Source: JBBDQZ01 sp040905705
Lineage (GTDB): Bacteria > Bacteroidota > Rhodothermia > Balneolales > Natronogracilivirgulaceae
Assembly: GCA_040905705.1 (NCBI GenBank)
Contig: JBBDQZ010000056.1
Coordinates: 1 to 21,117, forward strand
Reading direction: 5' to 3'
Length of the DNA stretch: 21,117 bases
Made by a program: the position numbers and the translations under genes. Below are positions 7,093 to 15,221 of this stretch, piece by piece (the first letter of the stretch is position 1; each line of letters begins with the position of its first letter). The notes beneath the pieces were generated by a model. That model did no database searches, was not told where the DNA came from, and saw nothing but the letters and a program-made list of their open reading frames with translations.

Positions 7093-8874
7093 TCAGGATT
7101 TCCCGGCCATAGGAGCAAGACGAATATGGAGGTCTTCCAACTGTGACGAATCCACTTCATCCGGACAATTATCCATCAGGCTGATTGCCCGCTGGTTTTT
7201 TGGAAACGCAATAACTTCACGCAAACTCCGGGCGCCTGTGAGAAGCATGGCGATCCGGTCCAGTCCCAGCGCAATTCCACCATGTGGAGGTGCCCCATAT
7301 CGAAATGCATCAAGTAAAAACCCAAATTTCTGCTGGGCTTCTTCTTTGCCGATGCCCAGTGCTTCAAACATTTGTGCCTGTAATGTGTTGTTGTGAATAC
7401 GAATTGAGCCGCCGCCGATTTCGCTGCCATTCATTACAAGATCGTATGCTCTGGCCCGAACTTTACCCGGATCGGATTTCAACAGCCCGAAATCCTCTTC
7501 CCGTGGAGAAGTAAACGGATGGTGCATCGCATAAAACCGACCGTCTTCTTTGTCATATTCCAATAAGGGGAAATCCGTCACCCAGAGAAAGCTGTAACTC
7601 GAAGTATCTACCATATCGTATTCCTTTGCAAACATTAACCTCAAATCACCCAATTGCTTGAAAACTGTATCACGCGGGCCTGCAAGAATCAGAATCAGGT
7701 CACCTTTTTTTGCTCCGCTTTTGTTCACCATAGAGGTGGTTATATCATCGGAGACGAATTTGTTGACACTGGAATACATATGTTCTTCATTATATTTAAT
7801 GTAGATAAGTCCGCCTGCCCCGATCTCGTTTTGAGCTCTTTTTGTCAAACGATCCATTACACCCCGGCCGAGCGACCCTTTTCCCGGCACCACAAATCCG
7901 ATTACATTCCCGCCATCCGAGACTGTTTTGGAGAACACCCGAAACTCCGAATTGCTGACGATATCAGAAAAATCGACAAATTTCATATCGAAACGAACAT
8001 CCGGCTTATCACTGCCATATGTGGTTAAAGCTTCATGATAGCTCATTCTCGGGAATGGTGTCTGCACATCCACACCAACAGTATGCTTTAGAATATTTTT
8101 CATAAGCCCTTCGGTAATACTATAAATCCCCTCTTCATCAACAAACGACATCTCCACATCGATCTGGGTAAATTCAGGCTGACGATCAGCGCGAAGATCT
8201 TCATCCCTGAAACATTTGACAATCTGAAAATAGCGATCCATCCCGGCAACCATTAATATTTGCTTATACGTCTGTGGGCTCTGGGGAAGCGCATAAAATT
8301 TCCCGGGATTGACCCGGCTGGGCACCAGGTAATCACGTGCACCCTCCGGAGTACTTCTCATTAGAAAAGGCGTTTCAATCTCAGCAAACTGATGCTCATA
8401 AAAATAGTTCCGGGTATGTTGGCAAACAGATGAACGTAATATTAAATTGTGTTGCATCTGAGGACGCCGAAGATCCAAATATCGATATTTCAATCTTAAA
8501 TCTTCGTTAGTCTTTACATCGTCCGCTATTTCAAAGGGCGGTGTTTCTGATTGGGAATAGATCACCAGTTTGTTTACCCGCACTTCGATTTCACCCGTAC
8601 GAATATTCGGGTTGATATTTTCGGAGTCCCGCTTTCTGACTTCACCCTCCACACCAATCACATATTCGGAACGAAGTTGATCAGCCAACTCATGCGCATC
8701 CTTACTGTCTTGTGGTGAAAACACCACCTGGGTTAATCCGTACCGATCACGTAAATCAATAAAAATCACGCCTCCAAGATCTCTTCGAGTGTCTACCCAC
8801 CCATTCAAAACGGCTGTTTCCCCTGTCTGCTCAAGGGTCAGCCCACCACATGTATGTGTTCTTTTTAAAGCCAT
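7093..8874 (-). CDS. aspS: Aspartyl-tRNA synthetase, bacterial type
   Basis: A class IIb aminoacyl-tRNA synthetase of 593 residues that charges tRNA-Asp. In order: N-terminal OB-fold anticodon-binding domain (about 1-105), catalytic domain, and a GAD insertion domain (about 285-420) typical of bacterial AspRS. Motif 2 is FRDEDLRADRQPEFTQID (222-239), and motif 3 is GIALGLDRIAM (533-543) followed by the AFPKNQRA loop. The N-terminal RRDLGG has Leu where non-discriminating enzymes usually have His, so it is probably Asp-specific; that is inference. I start at the ATG at 8874 (MALKRTHTCGG), which matches family N-termini; a TTG two codons upstream is possible. It converges on the SthA-like gene with a 90-bp gap in which I see no clear terminator. 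Confidence 0.97.
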   Translation of the reverse strand: MALKRTHTCGGLTLEQTGETAVLNGWVDTRRDLGGVIFIDLRDRYGLTQVVFSPQDSKDAHELADQLRSEYVIGVEGEVRKRDSENINPNIRTGEIEVRVNKLVIYSQSETPPFEIADDVKTNEDLRLKYRYLDLRRPQMQHNLILRSSVCQHTRNYFYEHQFAEIETPFLMRSTPEGARDYLVPSRVNPGKFYALPQSPQTYKQILMVAGMDRYFQIVKCFRDEDLRADRQPEFTQIDVEMSFVDEEGIYSITEGLMKNILKHTVGVDVQTPFPRMSYHEALTTYGSDKPDVRFDMKFVDFSDIVSNSEFRVFSKTVSDGGNVIGFVVPGKGSLGRGVMDRLTKRAQNEIGAGGLIYIKYNEEHMYSSVNKFVSDDITTSMVNKSGAKKGDLILILAGPRDTVFKQLGDLRLMFAKEYDMVDTSSYSFLWVTDFPLLEYDKEDGRFYAMHHPFTSPREEDFGLLKSDPGKVRARAYDLVMNGSEIGGGSIRIHNNTLQAQMFEALGIGKEEAQQKFGFLLDAFRYGAPPHGGIALGLDRIAMLLTGARSLREVIAFPKNQRAISLMDNCPDEVDSSQLEDLHIRLAPMAGKS

Positions 8875-9133
8875 ATCCAATTGTTACCGAACTATTAATA
8901 CTAATAATTATCAACCTGTCGTACATAATCGACCTGAGTGTTGCAAAAGAGTGCTAAAGTAAGAATTATGAGAATCAATCGCTTCGATCTGTTTGCATTT
9001 TTACAGGTCTGTCACAAGTACCATAACCCCTTCATTGATTCACCAATACCATCAAATGATATGACTCAACTTAAAGCCACTATCATATCGGTACTGTTTT
9101 TACCTCGTTTTTGTTGAAATGCAATATACATAT

Positions 9134-9170
9134 CAGTAATCTCAAACATACAGTAATCTCAAACATACAG
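9134..9170. repeat. Tandem duplication, 17-bp unit
   Basis: The unit cagtaatctcaaacata occurs twice head-to-tail (9134-9150 and 9151-9167), followed by a further CAG. The copies are identical, which suggests recent slippage or a duplicated regulatory box upstream of the response regulator. Confidence 0.9.
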
Positions 9171-9214
9171 ACGCAAGCCTGAACCTTTGATGCATTATCT
9201 GTCATAATGAAGCA

Positions 9215-9247
9215 TCTGATTTAGATTTTGTCCCGTCACAAATCAGA
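9215..9247. promoter_or_regulatory. Inverted repeat upstream of the response regulator
   Basis: TCTGATTT at 9215-9222 and AAATCAGA at 9240-9247 are a perfect 8-bp inverted repeat with a 17-base spacer, about 90 bp before the response regulator start. It may be an operator (for example for autoregulation by the NarL-type protein) or a leader hairpin. Function is inferred from position only. Confidence 0.3.
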
Positions 9248-9337
9248 AACACTACTTGTTATGGAAATTTCTTATATATAACACAGGCAAAGCAAACCGA
9301 AAATTATAGCAGAAACTTGTCACTTCAGAATAGCTGT

Positions 9338-10021
9338 ATGAGTTACAATTTTCAAAAGGAAGCATCAAAAATAAGGGTCCTGGTTGCGGATGACCACGAT
9401 ATCGTCCGATACGGAATTTGTAGTGTAATCGGCACTTCCGAGGATATTGAAGTTATAAGCGAGGCCGGAAGCGGAACAGAAGCCATCAGACAATACAAGG
9501 CAAGCCGGCCGGATGTATGTATTATAGACATTACCATGCCGGAGCTGAATGGAATTGAGACAACCAAATCAATTTTAAAGATCAATCCGGATGCGCGAAT
9601 CTTAATCCTAACCATGCACATTAATGAAGAATATCTGAATCAGGTATTGAATGCCGGAGCCAATGGATATCTCCTGAAAAATAGCGACCGTGACGAATTG
9701 TTGGAAAGCATCCGAACGGTTTTTCATGGAGAAAAAGCTTTCAGCAATACCATCTCCAAATTAATGACAGAACGATATGTACGAAACCTGAAGCAGGATG
9801 CTGATTTTTCAAAAAAAGAAAATGTAACTTTGACCAAAAGAGAGCGAGAAATCCTGGCACTCATAGCCGAAGGCCATACAAGCCATAAAATCTCCAAAAT
9901 GCTGTTTATCAGTCCCCGTACCGTCGATACACACCGGGCCAATCTCATGCAAAAGCTCGAAATCAAAAATACAGCCGGGCTGGTCCGTTTTGCGATTAAA
10001 AACAATTTGATCAAGCAGTAG
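9338..10021 (+). CDS. NarL/FixJ-family response regulator (receiver + LuxR HTH)
   Basis: A 227-residue two-component response regulator. The receiver domain (about 12-128) has the acidic pocket D18-D19 (VADDHD), phosphoacceptor D64 (CIIDITMPELNG), switch T92 (ILTMH) and K114 (GYLLKNSD). A LuxR/GerE-type helix-turn-helix follows (about 163-227; LTKREREILALIAEGHTSHK and SPRTVDTHRANLMQKLEI). All phosphorylation residues are present, so it should be a genuine phosphorylation-controlled transcription factor. I start at the ATG at 9338; a TTG seven codons upstream is in frame but less likely. No Shine-Dalgarno is visible. No histidine kinase gene is adjacent, so it is an orphan in this window and its signal is unknown. 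A strong terminator lies about 145 bp downstream. Confidence 0.93.
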   Translation: MSYNFQKEASKIRVLVADDHDIVRYGICSVIGTSEDIEVISEAGSGTEAIRQYKASRPDVCIIDITMPELNGIETTKSILKINPDARILILTMHINEEYLNQVLNAGANGYLLKNSDRDELLESIRTVFHGEKAFSNTISKLMTERYVRNLKQDADFSKKENVTLTKREREILALIAEGHTSHKISKMLFISPRTVDTHRANLMQKLEIKNTAGLVRFAIKNNLIKQ

Positions 10022-10058
10022 CCATTCCCCTGTAGAGGCAGTTAAGGTATATTTCTAA

Positions 10059-10081
10059 GTAAAAATACGTAGATTTTTTAC
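10059..10081. promoter_or_regulatory. A/T-armed inverted repeat around TACGTA
   Basis: GTAAAAA at 10059-10065 and TTTTTAC at 10075-10081 flank TACGTAGAT. The element lies just after the response regulator stop. It has the shape of an operator or a weak hairpin. No binding protein can be named. Confidence 0.25.
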
Positions 10082-10094
10082 GTTTTTTTGATGA

Positions 10095-10203
10095 TTGCAT
10101 TGCCCTTACATCCATTATAAATTGAAAATGCAAATGGGGTAATAGCCGTCTGTAGATGATAAACAAGCACCTCGTCTTTGATAGGATGAGGTGCTTTTTT
10201 TTT
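10095..10203 (+). ncRNA. Possible small RNA unit between the response regulator and its terminator
   Basis: A sigma-70-like pair TTGCAT (10095-10100) and TATAAA (10116-10121), spaced 15 bp, precedes about 75 bases that end in a strong intrinsic terminator (10165-10203). There is no credible open frame. It could equally be the 3' untranslated region of the response regulator mRNA. This is a candidate only. Confidence 0.25.
10165..10203 (+). terminator. Rho-independent terminator
   Basis: AGCACCTCGTC (10166-10176) pairs with GATGAGGTGCT (10185-10195) as an 11-bp stem with one G-U pair and an 8-base loop, followed by an unbroken T run to 10203. It terminates plus-strand transcription after the response regulator or the putative small RNA. 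The T run is on the plus-strand side only, so it is one-directional. Confidence 0.9.
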
Positions 10204-10249
10204 AACGTTAACTGAATAGAAATGCGTATCTCCTGAAAAAAGGCAGGTG

Positions 10250-10323
10250 TAGCGTGGGGCGGGATTGAACCGCCGACCTCCGGGTTATGAATCCGACGCT
10301 CTAACCAACTGAGCTACCACGCC
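10250..10323 (-). tRNA. tRNA-Met (anticodon CAT), elongator type
   Basis: A 74-base cloverleaf on the minus strand. The acceptor stem GGCGTGG pairs with CCACGCT (G1-U72 wobble), the D arm is GCTC...GAGC, the anticodon loop TTCATAA gives CAT, and the T arm is GGCGG-TTCAATC-CCGCC. The anticodon stem TCGGA/CCCGG closes with an A31-C39 mismatch. The discriminator is A73 and CCA is not encoded. It lacks the unpaired 1-72 position and the GGG/CCC anticodon stem of initiator tRNA, so elongator Met is favoured. A CAU-anticodon tRNA-Ile modified by TilS is less likely but cannot be excluded by eye. Confidence 0.92.
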
Positions 10324-10738
10324 ATTTCTTCATTCCAAAACCATCAGGATCAAAAAATCCCGGGATCATCACATCGGAATTTTTGAATGAACGACAGATC
10401 GTATCTGAGCCAATCTGTTTTCCATAAACATCGATTATGACAAATTAATCCAAGTTTTAAATATAAAAAAAATTCCCACCGCAGGAAAATGAGGAATCTG
10501 ACAAAATTGGCCTGCACCGTTCATAAATACGACAACTTGAATAGCAAACTGCATTTGACAGATGAATATGGAAGCAGAAACCTGTATTTTCCTGCTCGTT
10601 TATTGCTTTGTTGCGTATCATAATAGCTTCAAATCACATGTTGAATTTTGCATCGTGACCATTTTCGAATGATCCACGGCACATTACAAAACATATTTCA
10701 AATTTTATATTGTAACACGCTTATTTTCACATCACGCT
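10324..10738. other. 415-bp gap between tRNA-Met and proS
   Basis: This gap holds the promoter region of the minus-strand tRNA and the leader of proS. I looked for a T-box (no GGTGG...ACCGCG-type antiterminator) and found none. A 10-bp palindrome ATCCCGGGAT occurs at 10357-10366. No gene is supported. Confidence 0.4.
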
Positions 10739-12208
10739 ATGGCAAAGAAAATTACGGAAAGGGTAAAAGATTATTCGCAATGGTACCTCGATATTGTTCG
10801 GGAAGCGCAACTGGCTTCGCACTCCCCGGTCAGAGGATGTATGGTAATCAAACCAAATGGATACGCGTTATGGGAAAACATGCAACGCAGCCTGGATGAT
10901 ATGTTCAAGGAAAGCGGTCACCAAAACGCCTATTTTCCGCTATTTATACCGAAATCATTTCTTTCCAAAGAAGCACAACATATCGAAGGATTTGCTACGG
11001 AGTGTGCTGTTGTAACTCACAGCCGCCTGGTCAAGTCGGAAGATGGTCTTAAAGTCGATCCCGGCTCTCGTCTCGATGAGGAACTCATCGTCAGGCCTAC
11101 ATCGGAAACCATCATTTGGGATACCTATCGTGACTGGATCCAGTCTTACCGAGATTTGCCTATTTTGATCAATCAGTGGGCTAATGTGGTCAGGTGGGAG
11201 ATGAGAACGCGATTATTCCTGAGAACCATGGAGTTCCTATGGCAAGAAGGCCACACCGCTCACGCCACCAAGCAGGAAGCCCTCGAAGAAACCCTCCGGA
11301 TGCTTGAAGTCTACCGGACATTTGCCGAAGACTATATGGCAATGCCGGTTATAACCGGCATCAAAACTGAATCCGAGCGTTTTGCCGGTGCCGTGGACAC
11401 TTATTGCATCGAAGCCATGATGCAGGATGGAAAAGCGTTGCAAGCAGGTACTTCACACTTTCTCGGACAAAATTTCGCCAAGGCATTCGATGTCCGCTTC
11501 CAGGACAAAGACGGTGTGGAAAAACTTGTCTGGGCATCAAGCTGGGGTGTGTCCACCCGTCTTATAGGTGGCCTGATTATGACACACTCAGACGATAACG
11601 GCCTTGTATTACCCCCCAGGCTCGCACCCACCCAAGTTATTATCGTGCCGATCTGGCGAAATGAAGAGGAAAAATCTCGTGTTCTTGAATACGGGAATAC
11701 CCTGTATAAATCCTTAAAAAAAACCGGTATTCGTATTAAATACGATGATCGCGACCAGTACAAGCCGGGATGGAAATTTTCCCAGCATGAAGTAGAGGGG
11801 ACTCCGCTGCGAATCGCAATTGGGCCAAGGGATATTGAAAATAAGAAGGTTGAACTGGCACGAAGAGATACCCTTCAAAAACAGGTGATCGATTCTGCCG
11901 GACTCGAAACGGTAATCCCTGAAATACTGGATGAAATTCAAGCCTCACTTTTTAATACCGCAAAAAAACGAACTGAATCACAAACTCAAATGGCCACTTC
12001 ATATGACGAATTCAAAGAGGTTCTGAATGACGGGGGAGGATTTGTCTATGCACACTGGGACGGCACCACAAAAACAGAAGAACAAATCAAGGCAGACACT
12101 AAAGCAACGATTCGTTGTCTGCCCATAAAGCCGAAAAATAATCCCGGGAAATGCATGGTAACTGGCAAGGAGTCACCATATCCGGTTTTGTTTGCACGAT
12201 CATATTAA
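10739..12208 (+). CDS. proS: Prolyl-tRNA synthetase, short archaeal/eukaryotic type
   Basis: A 489-residue class IIa synthetase charging tRNA-Pro, of the ProS type 3 architecture without the editing (INS) domain of E. coli-type enzymes. The Pro/ATP site residues fall in RPTSET (119-124) and motif 2 RWEMRTRLFLRTMEFLWQEG (152-171) with GHTAH; motif 3 lies around GGLIMTHSDDNGLVLPPRLA, then the anticodon-binding domain. The C-terminal zinc-like domain retains only two cysteines (C460 in ATIRCLP and C472 in GKCMVTGK), with YAHWDGT where the CxxC would be. This loss is common in Bacteroidota-type ProRS, so it is not an anomaly. The ATG start matches family N-termini (MAKKITERVKDYSQWYLDIV); no Shine-Dalgarno is visible. 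Absence of the INS domain suggests that mischarged Ala-tRNA-Pro is edited by a separate protein. Confidence 0.97.
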   Translation: MAKKITERVKDYSQWYLDIVREAQLASHSPVRGCMVIKPNGYALWENMQRSLDDMFKESGHQNAYFPLFIPKSFLSKEAQHIEGFATECAVVTHSRLVKSEDGLKVDPGSRLDEELIVRPTSETIIWDTYRDWIQSYRDLPILINQWANVVRWEMRTRLFLRTMEFLWQEGHTAHATKQEALEETLRMLEVYRTFAEDYMAMPVITGIKTESERFAGAVDTYCIEAMMQDGKALQAGTSHFLGQNFAKAFDVRFQDKDGVEKLVWASSWGVSTRLIGGLIMTHSDDNGLVLPPRLAPTQVIIVPIWRNEEEKSRVLEYGNTLYKSLKKTGIRIKYDDRDQYKPGWKFSQHEVEGTPLRIAIGPRDIENKKVELARRDTLQKQVIDSAGLETVIPEILDEIQASLFNTAKKRTESQTQMATSYDEFKEVLNDGGGFVYAHWDGTTKTEEQIKADTKATIRCLPIKPKNNPGKCMVTGKESPYPVLFARSY

Positions 12209-12360
12209 ATATCCATATTTGTCAAATGCCGGACGTTGAAATCCGGAAACTGAATAACCTCGATATTCCACTGAAATCGAAAGATTGTGTTATCTTTGAA
12301 TCGGATTGAAATCAGTTCACTCCAGGCCTGCACAATCCAAACAAATTTATTGATGGTGTT

Positions 12361-13995
12361 ATGAACAACCTGCTTCGACATCAACATTTGTTGCTGGCAA
12401 CAGCCGAACAAAGCCGGGAAACTGATCGTCTGACCATTTCGTCATTAGGAATACCCGGGGATACCCTCATGGAAACAGCAGGTAGAGGAGCAGCACGCCT
12501 GATCACAAACGATCTCCCACCGCAATCCTCCATTCTGTTTATCTGTGGCAAAGGAAACAATGCCGGTGATGCGCTGGTAGCCGCCAGAATACTGTTGAAT
12601 GAAGGTTATCAGATTGGCATTTATCCGATTATGGGAATCGAAAAATTTTCCACAGATGCGGCTCGTAACCTGAAAAGGCTCGAAATGGTTTCAGGCAAAT
12701 CACTAATGGAAGTAACCTTTTGGGATGAATGGCCGAAGATTGAAAATTATGATCTCCTTGTTGATGCCATATTTGGAACAGGTTTACAACGTACCGTTAA
12801 AACGCCGGTTGACGACATTATTCACCGGATAAACAGAACTCCACTTCCCGTATGGGCACTTGATATCCCGTCCGGCTTGCATTCAGATACAGGAGAGGTC
12901 CAGGGGGTGGCCGTGCATGCCGAAAAAACCATTCAATTCGGGCTCCGGAAACTCGGCTGTTATCTCGGGAGCGGACCTGTTTATGCCGGTATTCGCGAAT
13001 ATGTTCCATTATCGTTTCCTGAAATATTCAAACGGGATATCGGCATTCGCCTGCTGGACGAATCCATTGATCCTGTCAAAACGCTTGTTCTCGAGCGGGA
13101 ACCTGATCAAATTAATCACGATTCACAACATAGCCATGCCAGTTCACAGCAAATCAATCTCACATCTCAAAACAGAAATGGACATCACGAAGACATCAAA
13201 AATGTTCCTCTCCATAAATACAATAACGGTGTAGTTCATGTCATCGGGGGTTCAGCAGGACTTACCGGAGCCCCACTCTATACGGCACACGCTGCATGGA
13301 GTCTGGGTATGGGTGCTGTAAGTTTGATCCATCCGGCAGCCTGGGCGCAGACCATGGATCATCTGGCTCCCCAGCTGATCAAAATCCCGATTGGAAATTC
13401 AGGAGATAAACACTTTTCAAAAAAGGATGTCAACCGCGTTTTGAACTATCTTGCTGACAGACCCGGGGTGACTGTGATCGGACCGGGTATTGGGCGTCAT
13501 GAAAATACCAGAGCTTTTATCCGCAGCATTATTAAAGATAGCGATGGACCATTGATCATTGATGCCGATGGATTAAGAGCACTTACTGTTGGTGACAAAT
13601 TGTTATCAAAGCGGAAACAGTCAGACAATGTAATTCTTACTCCACACCCCGGCGAACTGGCTTACCTGTCAGGCAAACCAATACACAACGACTCTCAACG
13701 ATTGAAATACACCCGGGATTTATCCAGTGCAATGAGATGCACTGTACTTGCAAAGGGCTCCCCCGTTTTTGTACACCTGTCCAATCCTTCCCAAACACTC
13801 GTTACCGGATACGACAACTCGGTATTTTCGAGAGCCGGTTTTGGCGATATACTGGCCGGGCACATAGCAGCGTTCTTTTCCAGAACAAACGATGTTGTCC
13901 AAAGTTGTGAAAACGGTTTGTTGCATGGTTATAAAAAAATCATTGAAATCAGAAATCAAGGAAGACTCTTTCCGGAACCATCAGATCTCCTATGA
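12361..13995 (+). CDS. nnr: Bifunctional NAD(P)H-hydrate epimerase / ADP-dependent NAD(P)H-hydrate dehydratase
   Basis: A 544-residue metabolite-repair enzyme fusing YjeF_N epimerase (about 10-225) and YjeF_C dehydratase (about 285-540). The two together convert damaged R/S-NAD(P)HX back to NAD(P)H using ADP. Epimerase motifs are ICGKGNNAGDALVAARILL (61-79), DAIFGTGL (135-142) and ALDIPSGLHSDTG (166-178). Dehydratase motifs are HVIGGSAGLTGAPLYTA (293-309), GPGIGR, DADGLRAL (401-408) and TPHPGELA (427-434). The usual GGSGD nucleotide motif appears as S-R-A-G-F-G-D (490-496); the catalytic Asp is kept. The linker 250-280 is unusually rich in His, Gln, Asn and Ser. The stop codon overlaps the next start (ATGA), so translational coupling to the VanZ-like gene is likely. 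Confidence 0.95.
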   Translation: MNNLLRHQHLLLATAEQSRETDRLTISSLGIPGDTLMETAGRGAARLITNDLPPQSSILFICGKGNNAGDALVAARILLNEGYQIGIYPIMGIEKFSTDAARNLKRLEMVSGKSLMEVTFWDEWPKIENYDLLVDAIFGTGLQRTVKTPVDDIIHRINRTPLPVWALDIPSGLHSDTGEVQGVAVHAEKTIQFGLRKLGCYLGSGPVYAGIREYVPLSFPEIFKRDIGIRLLDESIDPVKTLVLEREPDQINHDSQHSHASSQQINLTSQNRNGHHEDIKNVPLHKYNNGVVHVIGGSAGLTGAPLYTAHAAWSLGMGAVSLIHPAAWAQTMDHLAPQLIKIPIGNSGDKHFSKKDVNRVLNYLADRPGVTVIGPGIGRHENTRAFIRSIIKDSDGPLIIDADGLRALTVGDKLLSKRKQSDNVILTPHPGELAYLSGKPIHNDSQRLKYTRDLSSAMRCTVLAKGSPVFVHLSNPSQTLVTGYDNSVFSRAGFGDILAGHIAAFFSRTNDVVQSCENGLLHGYKKIIEIRNQGRLFPEPSDLL

Positions 13996-14393
13996 CCGAC
14001 CTGCTTAAGCGCTACCGGCGTATCCGGTCTGCCATTCCCCCTGTATTTGTTATCTGGACTATTCTCATGTTGGCACTTACGCTCCTGCCTGGTAGTGCCA
14101 TACCTGATACCAAATTATTTTCTTTTGATAAGCTCGGGCATTTCAGCATGTTTGCCGGATGGACTTTCATTCTCGGGCTTTATATGATAGTTTACAAAGA
14201 AAGAACGAATATAAATTTGTTTCTTCTGATGATAGCAGGCATTCTGTTCGGAGTATTCATCGAATCATTGCAGTATTTGTTACCAGGAAACCGATCAGCC
14301 TGTTGGGAAGATTTAATTGCCAACGCCCTGGGCTGTATTATGGCGTATCTGCTCCTTCACCCGGTCAGAAACTACCTGAGACGGGATTATTAA
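13992..14393 (+). CDS. VanZ-like family membrane protein
   Basis: A 133-residue integral membrane protein with about four hydrophobic spans: 15-33, 50-67, 74-97 and 108-124. It carries the VanZ-like signature: FDKLGHFSMFAGWTF (45-59), GVFIESLQYLLPGNRSACWEDLIANALG (87-114) with polar residues E91, Q94, R101, D107 and N111 in or near membrane segments. VanZ in enterococci gives low-level teicoplanin resistance, but most chromosomal relatives have no known role and resistance should not be inferred. The ATG overlaps the upstream TGA by four bases, indicating coupling to the NAD(P)HX repair gene. That pairing may be only operon convenience. A hairpin 70 bp downstream probably ends the operon. Confidence 0.88.
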   Translation: MTDLLKRYRRIRSAIPPVFVIWTILMLALTLLPGSAIPDTKLFSFDKLGHFSMFAGWTFILGLYMIVYKERTNINLFLLMIAGILFGVFIESLQYLLPGNRSACWEDLIANALGCIMAYLLLHPVRNYLRRDY

Positions 14394-14465
14394 GATTATT
14401 TCATAAATCTACCTGGTTTTAGAATAAGTAAATACCGTAAAACGTTAGAAATTGAGTAATTTGCT

Positions 14466-14491
14466 TTGAAGGAACTGTTTCCTTCAATTTT
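14466..14491 (+). terminator. Probable intrinsic terminator after the VanZ-like gene
   Basis: TTGAAGGAA (14466-14474) and TTCCTTCAA (14479-14487) form a perfect 9-bp stem with a CTGT loop, followed by only four Ts. The stem is good and the tail weak. It separates the nnr-vanZ pair from tonB. Confidence 0.55.
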
Positions 14492-14544
14492 GCGCTATTG
14501 AATACTTTGACTCTATACATAATTAATTTTATACATAATTCATT

Positions 14545-15210
14545 ATGTCAGCTATAGAAAGAAAGAAGCCAGCTGTGGATTTGAAAAGAAGTTATATCAT
14601 CAATATTCAAGTTGGAATCATTGCAAGCTTAGCCTTTTTTATAGCTCTTTTTAGAGTGAACTTGAATTTCGGACCCAATCTAGACTTTACAGAAAAAGAA
14701 CAGGAGATTATAGAGATGGAGGAAATCATTCAGACGGAACAGGAATTAACCCCTCCACCTCCTCCACGTCCACCTCTTCCTGAACCTGTTCCCGATGATG
14801 AAATTATCGAAGATCAGTTCTTCGATCTGGATGCCGAACTCGATCTTGATGCCCCTCTCGACATGCCACCTCCACCTCCTCCCCCTGATGAAGAAGATGA
14901 CGAACCGGAAATATTTCAAGTGGTTGAAGACATGCCGGAACCTGTAGGTGGAATGCAGGCCATTTATGACAATATCCATTATCCCGAAGCGGCAAGAAGA
15001 GCCGGAATCGAAGGGCGCGTCATTATACAGTTCATTGTAGATGAAAATGGACAGGTCCGCGATCCCCAGGTTATTCGCGGAATTGGTGGAGGCTGTGATG
15101 AAGCGGCTATTGCAGCGATAGAGGCTGTGGAGTGGTCACCCGGACGACAGCGCGGGCGTGCTGTTCGTGTGCAGTTTCAGCTTCCGGTGATGTTTCGTCT
15201 GCAAGAATGA
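14545..15210 (+). CDS. tonB: Energy transducer TonB
   Basis: A 221-residue TonB, which carries proton-motive force from ExbB/ExbD in the inner membrane to TonB-dependent outer-membrane receptors. A short cytoplasmic N-terminus precedes one membrane span (about 18-37, with the SLAFF-type Ser/aromatic face). The periplasmic linker holds two proline tracts (69-83 and 108-114) separated by acidic segments, rich in Asp/Glu rather than the Lys-Pro of E. coli TonB. The C-terminal TonB fold (about 135-220) has IHYPEAARRAGIEGRVIIQF, DENGQVRDPQVIRGIGGGCD and EAVEWSPGRQRGRAVRVQFQ, all typical of the family. No exbB/exbD genes adjoin it, so it probably shares them from elsewhere. Upstream, TATACATAATT is repeated at 14514-14524 and 14530-14540. 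Confidence 0.95.
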   Translation: MSAIERKKPAVDLKRSYIINIQVGIIASLAFFIALFRVNLNFGPNLDFTEKEQEIIEMEEIIQTEQELTPPPPPRPPLPEPVPDDEIIEDQFFDLDAELDLDAPLDMPPPPPPPDEEDDEPEIFQVVEDMPEPVGGMQAIYDNIHYPEAARRAGIEGRVIIQFIVDENGQVRDPQVIRGIGGGCDEAAIAAIEAVEWSPGRQRGRAVRVQFQLPVMFRLQE

Positions 15211-15221
15211 TTTTACCGGAA

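Larger units (their letters stand above)
8875..9337. other. 463-bp gap between aspS and the response regulator
   Basis: A divergent intergenic region. It contains an exact 17-bp tandem duplication (9134-9167), an 8-bp inverted repeat (9215-9247), and an A+T-rich TTATATATAA stretch near 9271-9280 that could be a promoter element for the response regulator. No protein- or RNA-coding gene is apparent. Confidence 0.45.

Noticed and set aside
10324..10738. T-box riboswitch in the proS leader
   Set aside because: No conserved T-box sequence or antiterminator/terminator pair is visible.
12000..12208. Damaged ProRS zinc domain
   Set aside because: Partial loss of the zinc cysteines is usual in Bacteroidota-type short ProRS; not a lesion.
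13992..14393. Glycopeptide resistance gene
   Set aside because: The VanZ-like family is broad; there is no vanHAX context, so resistance is not supported.
14746..14995. Minus-strand frames within tonB
   Set aside because: They are antisense shadows of the proline- and acid-rich linker, giving Arg/Trp-rich nonsense.
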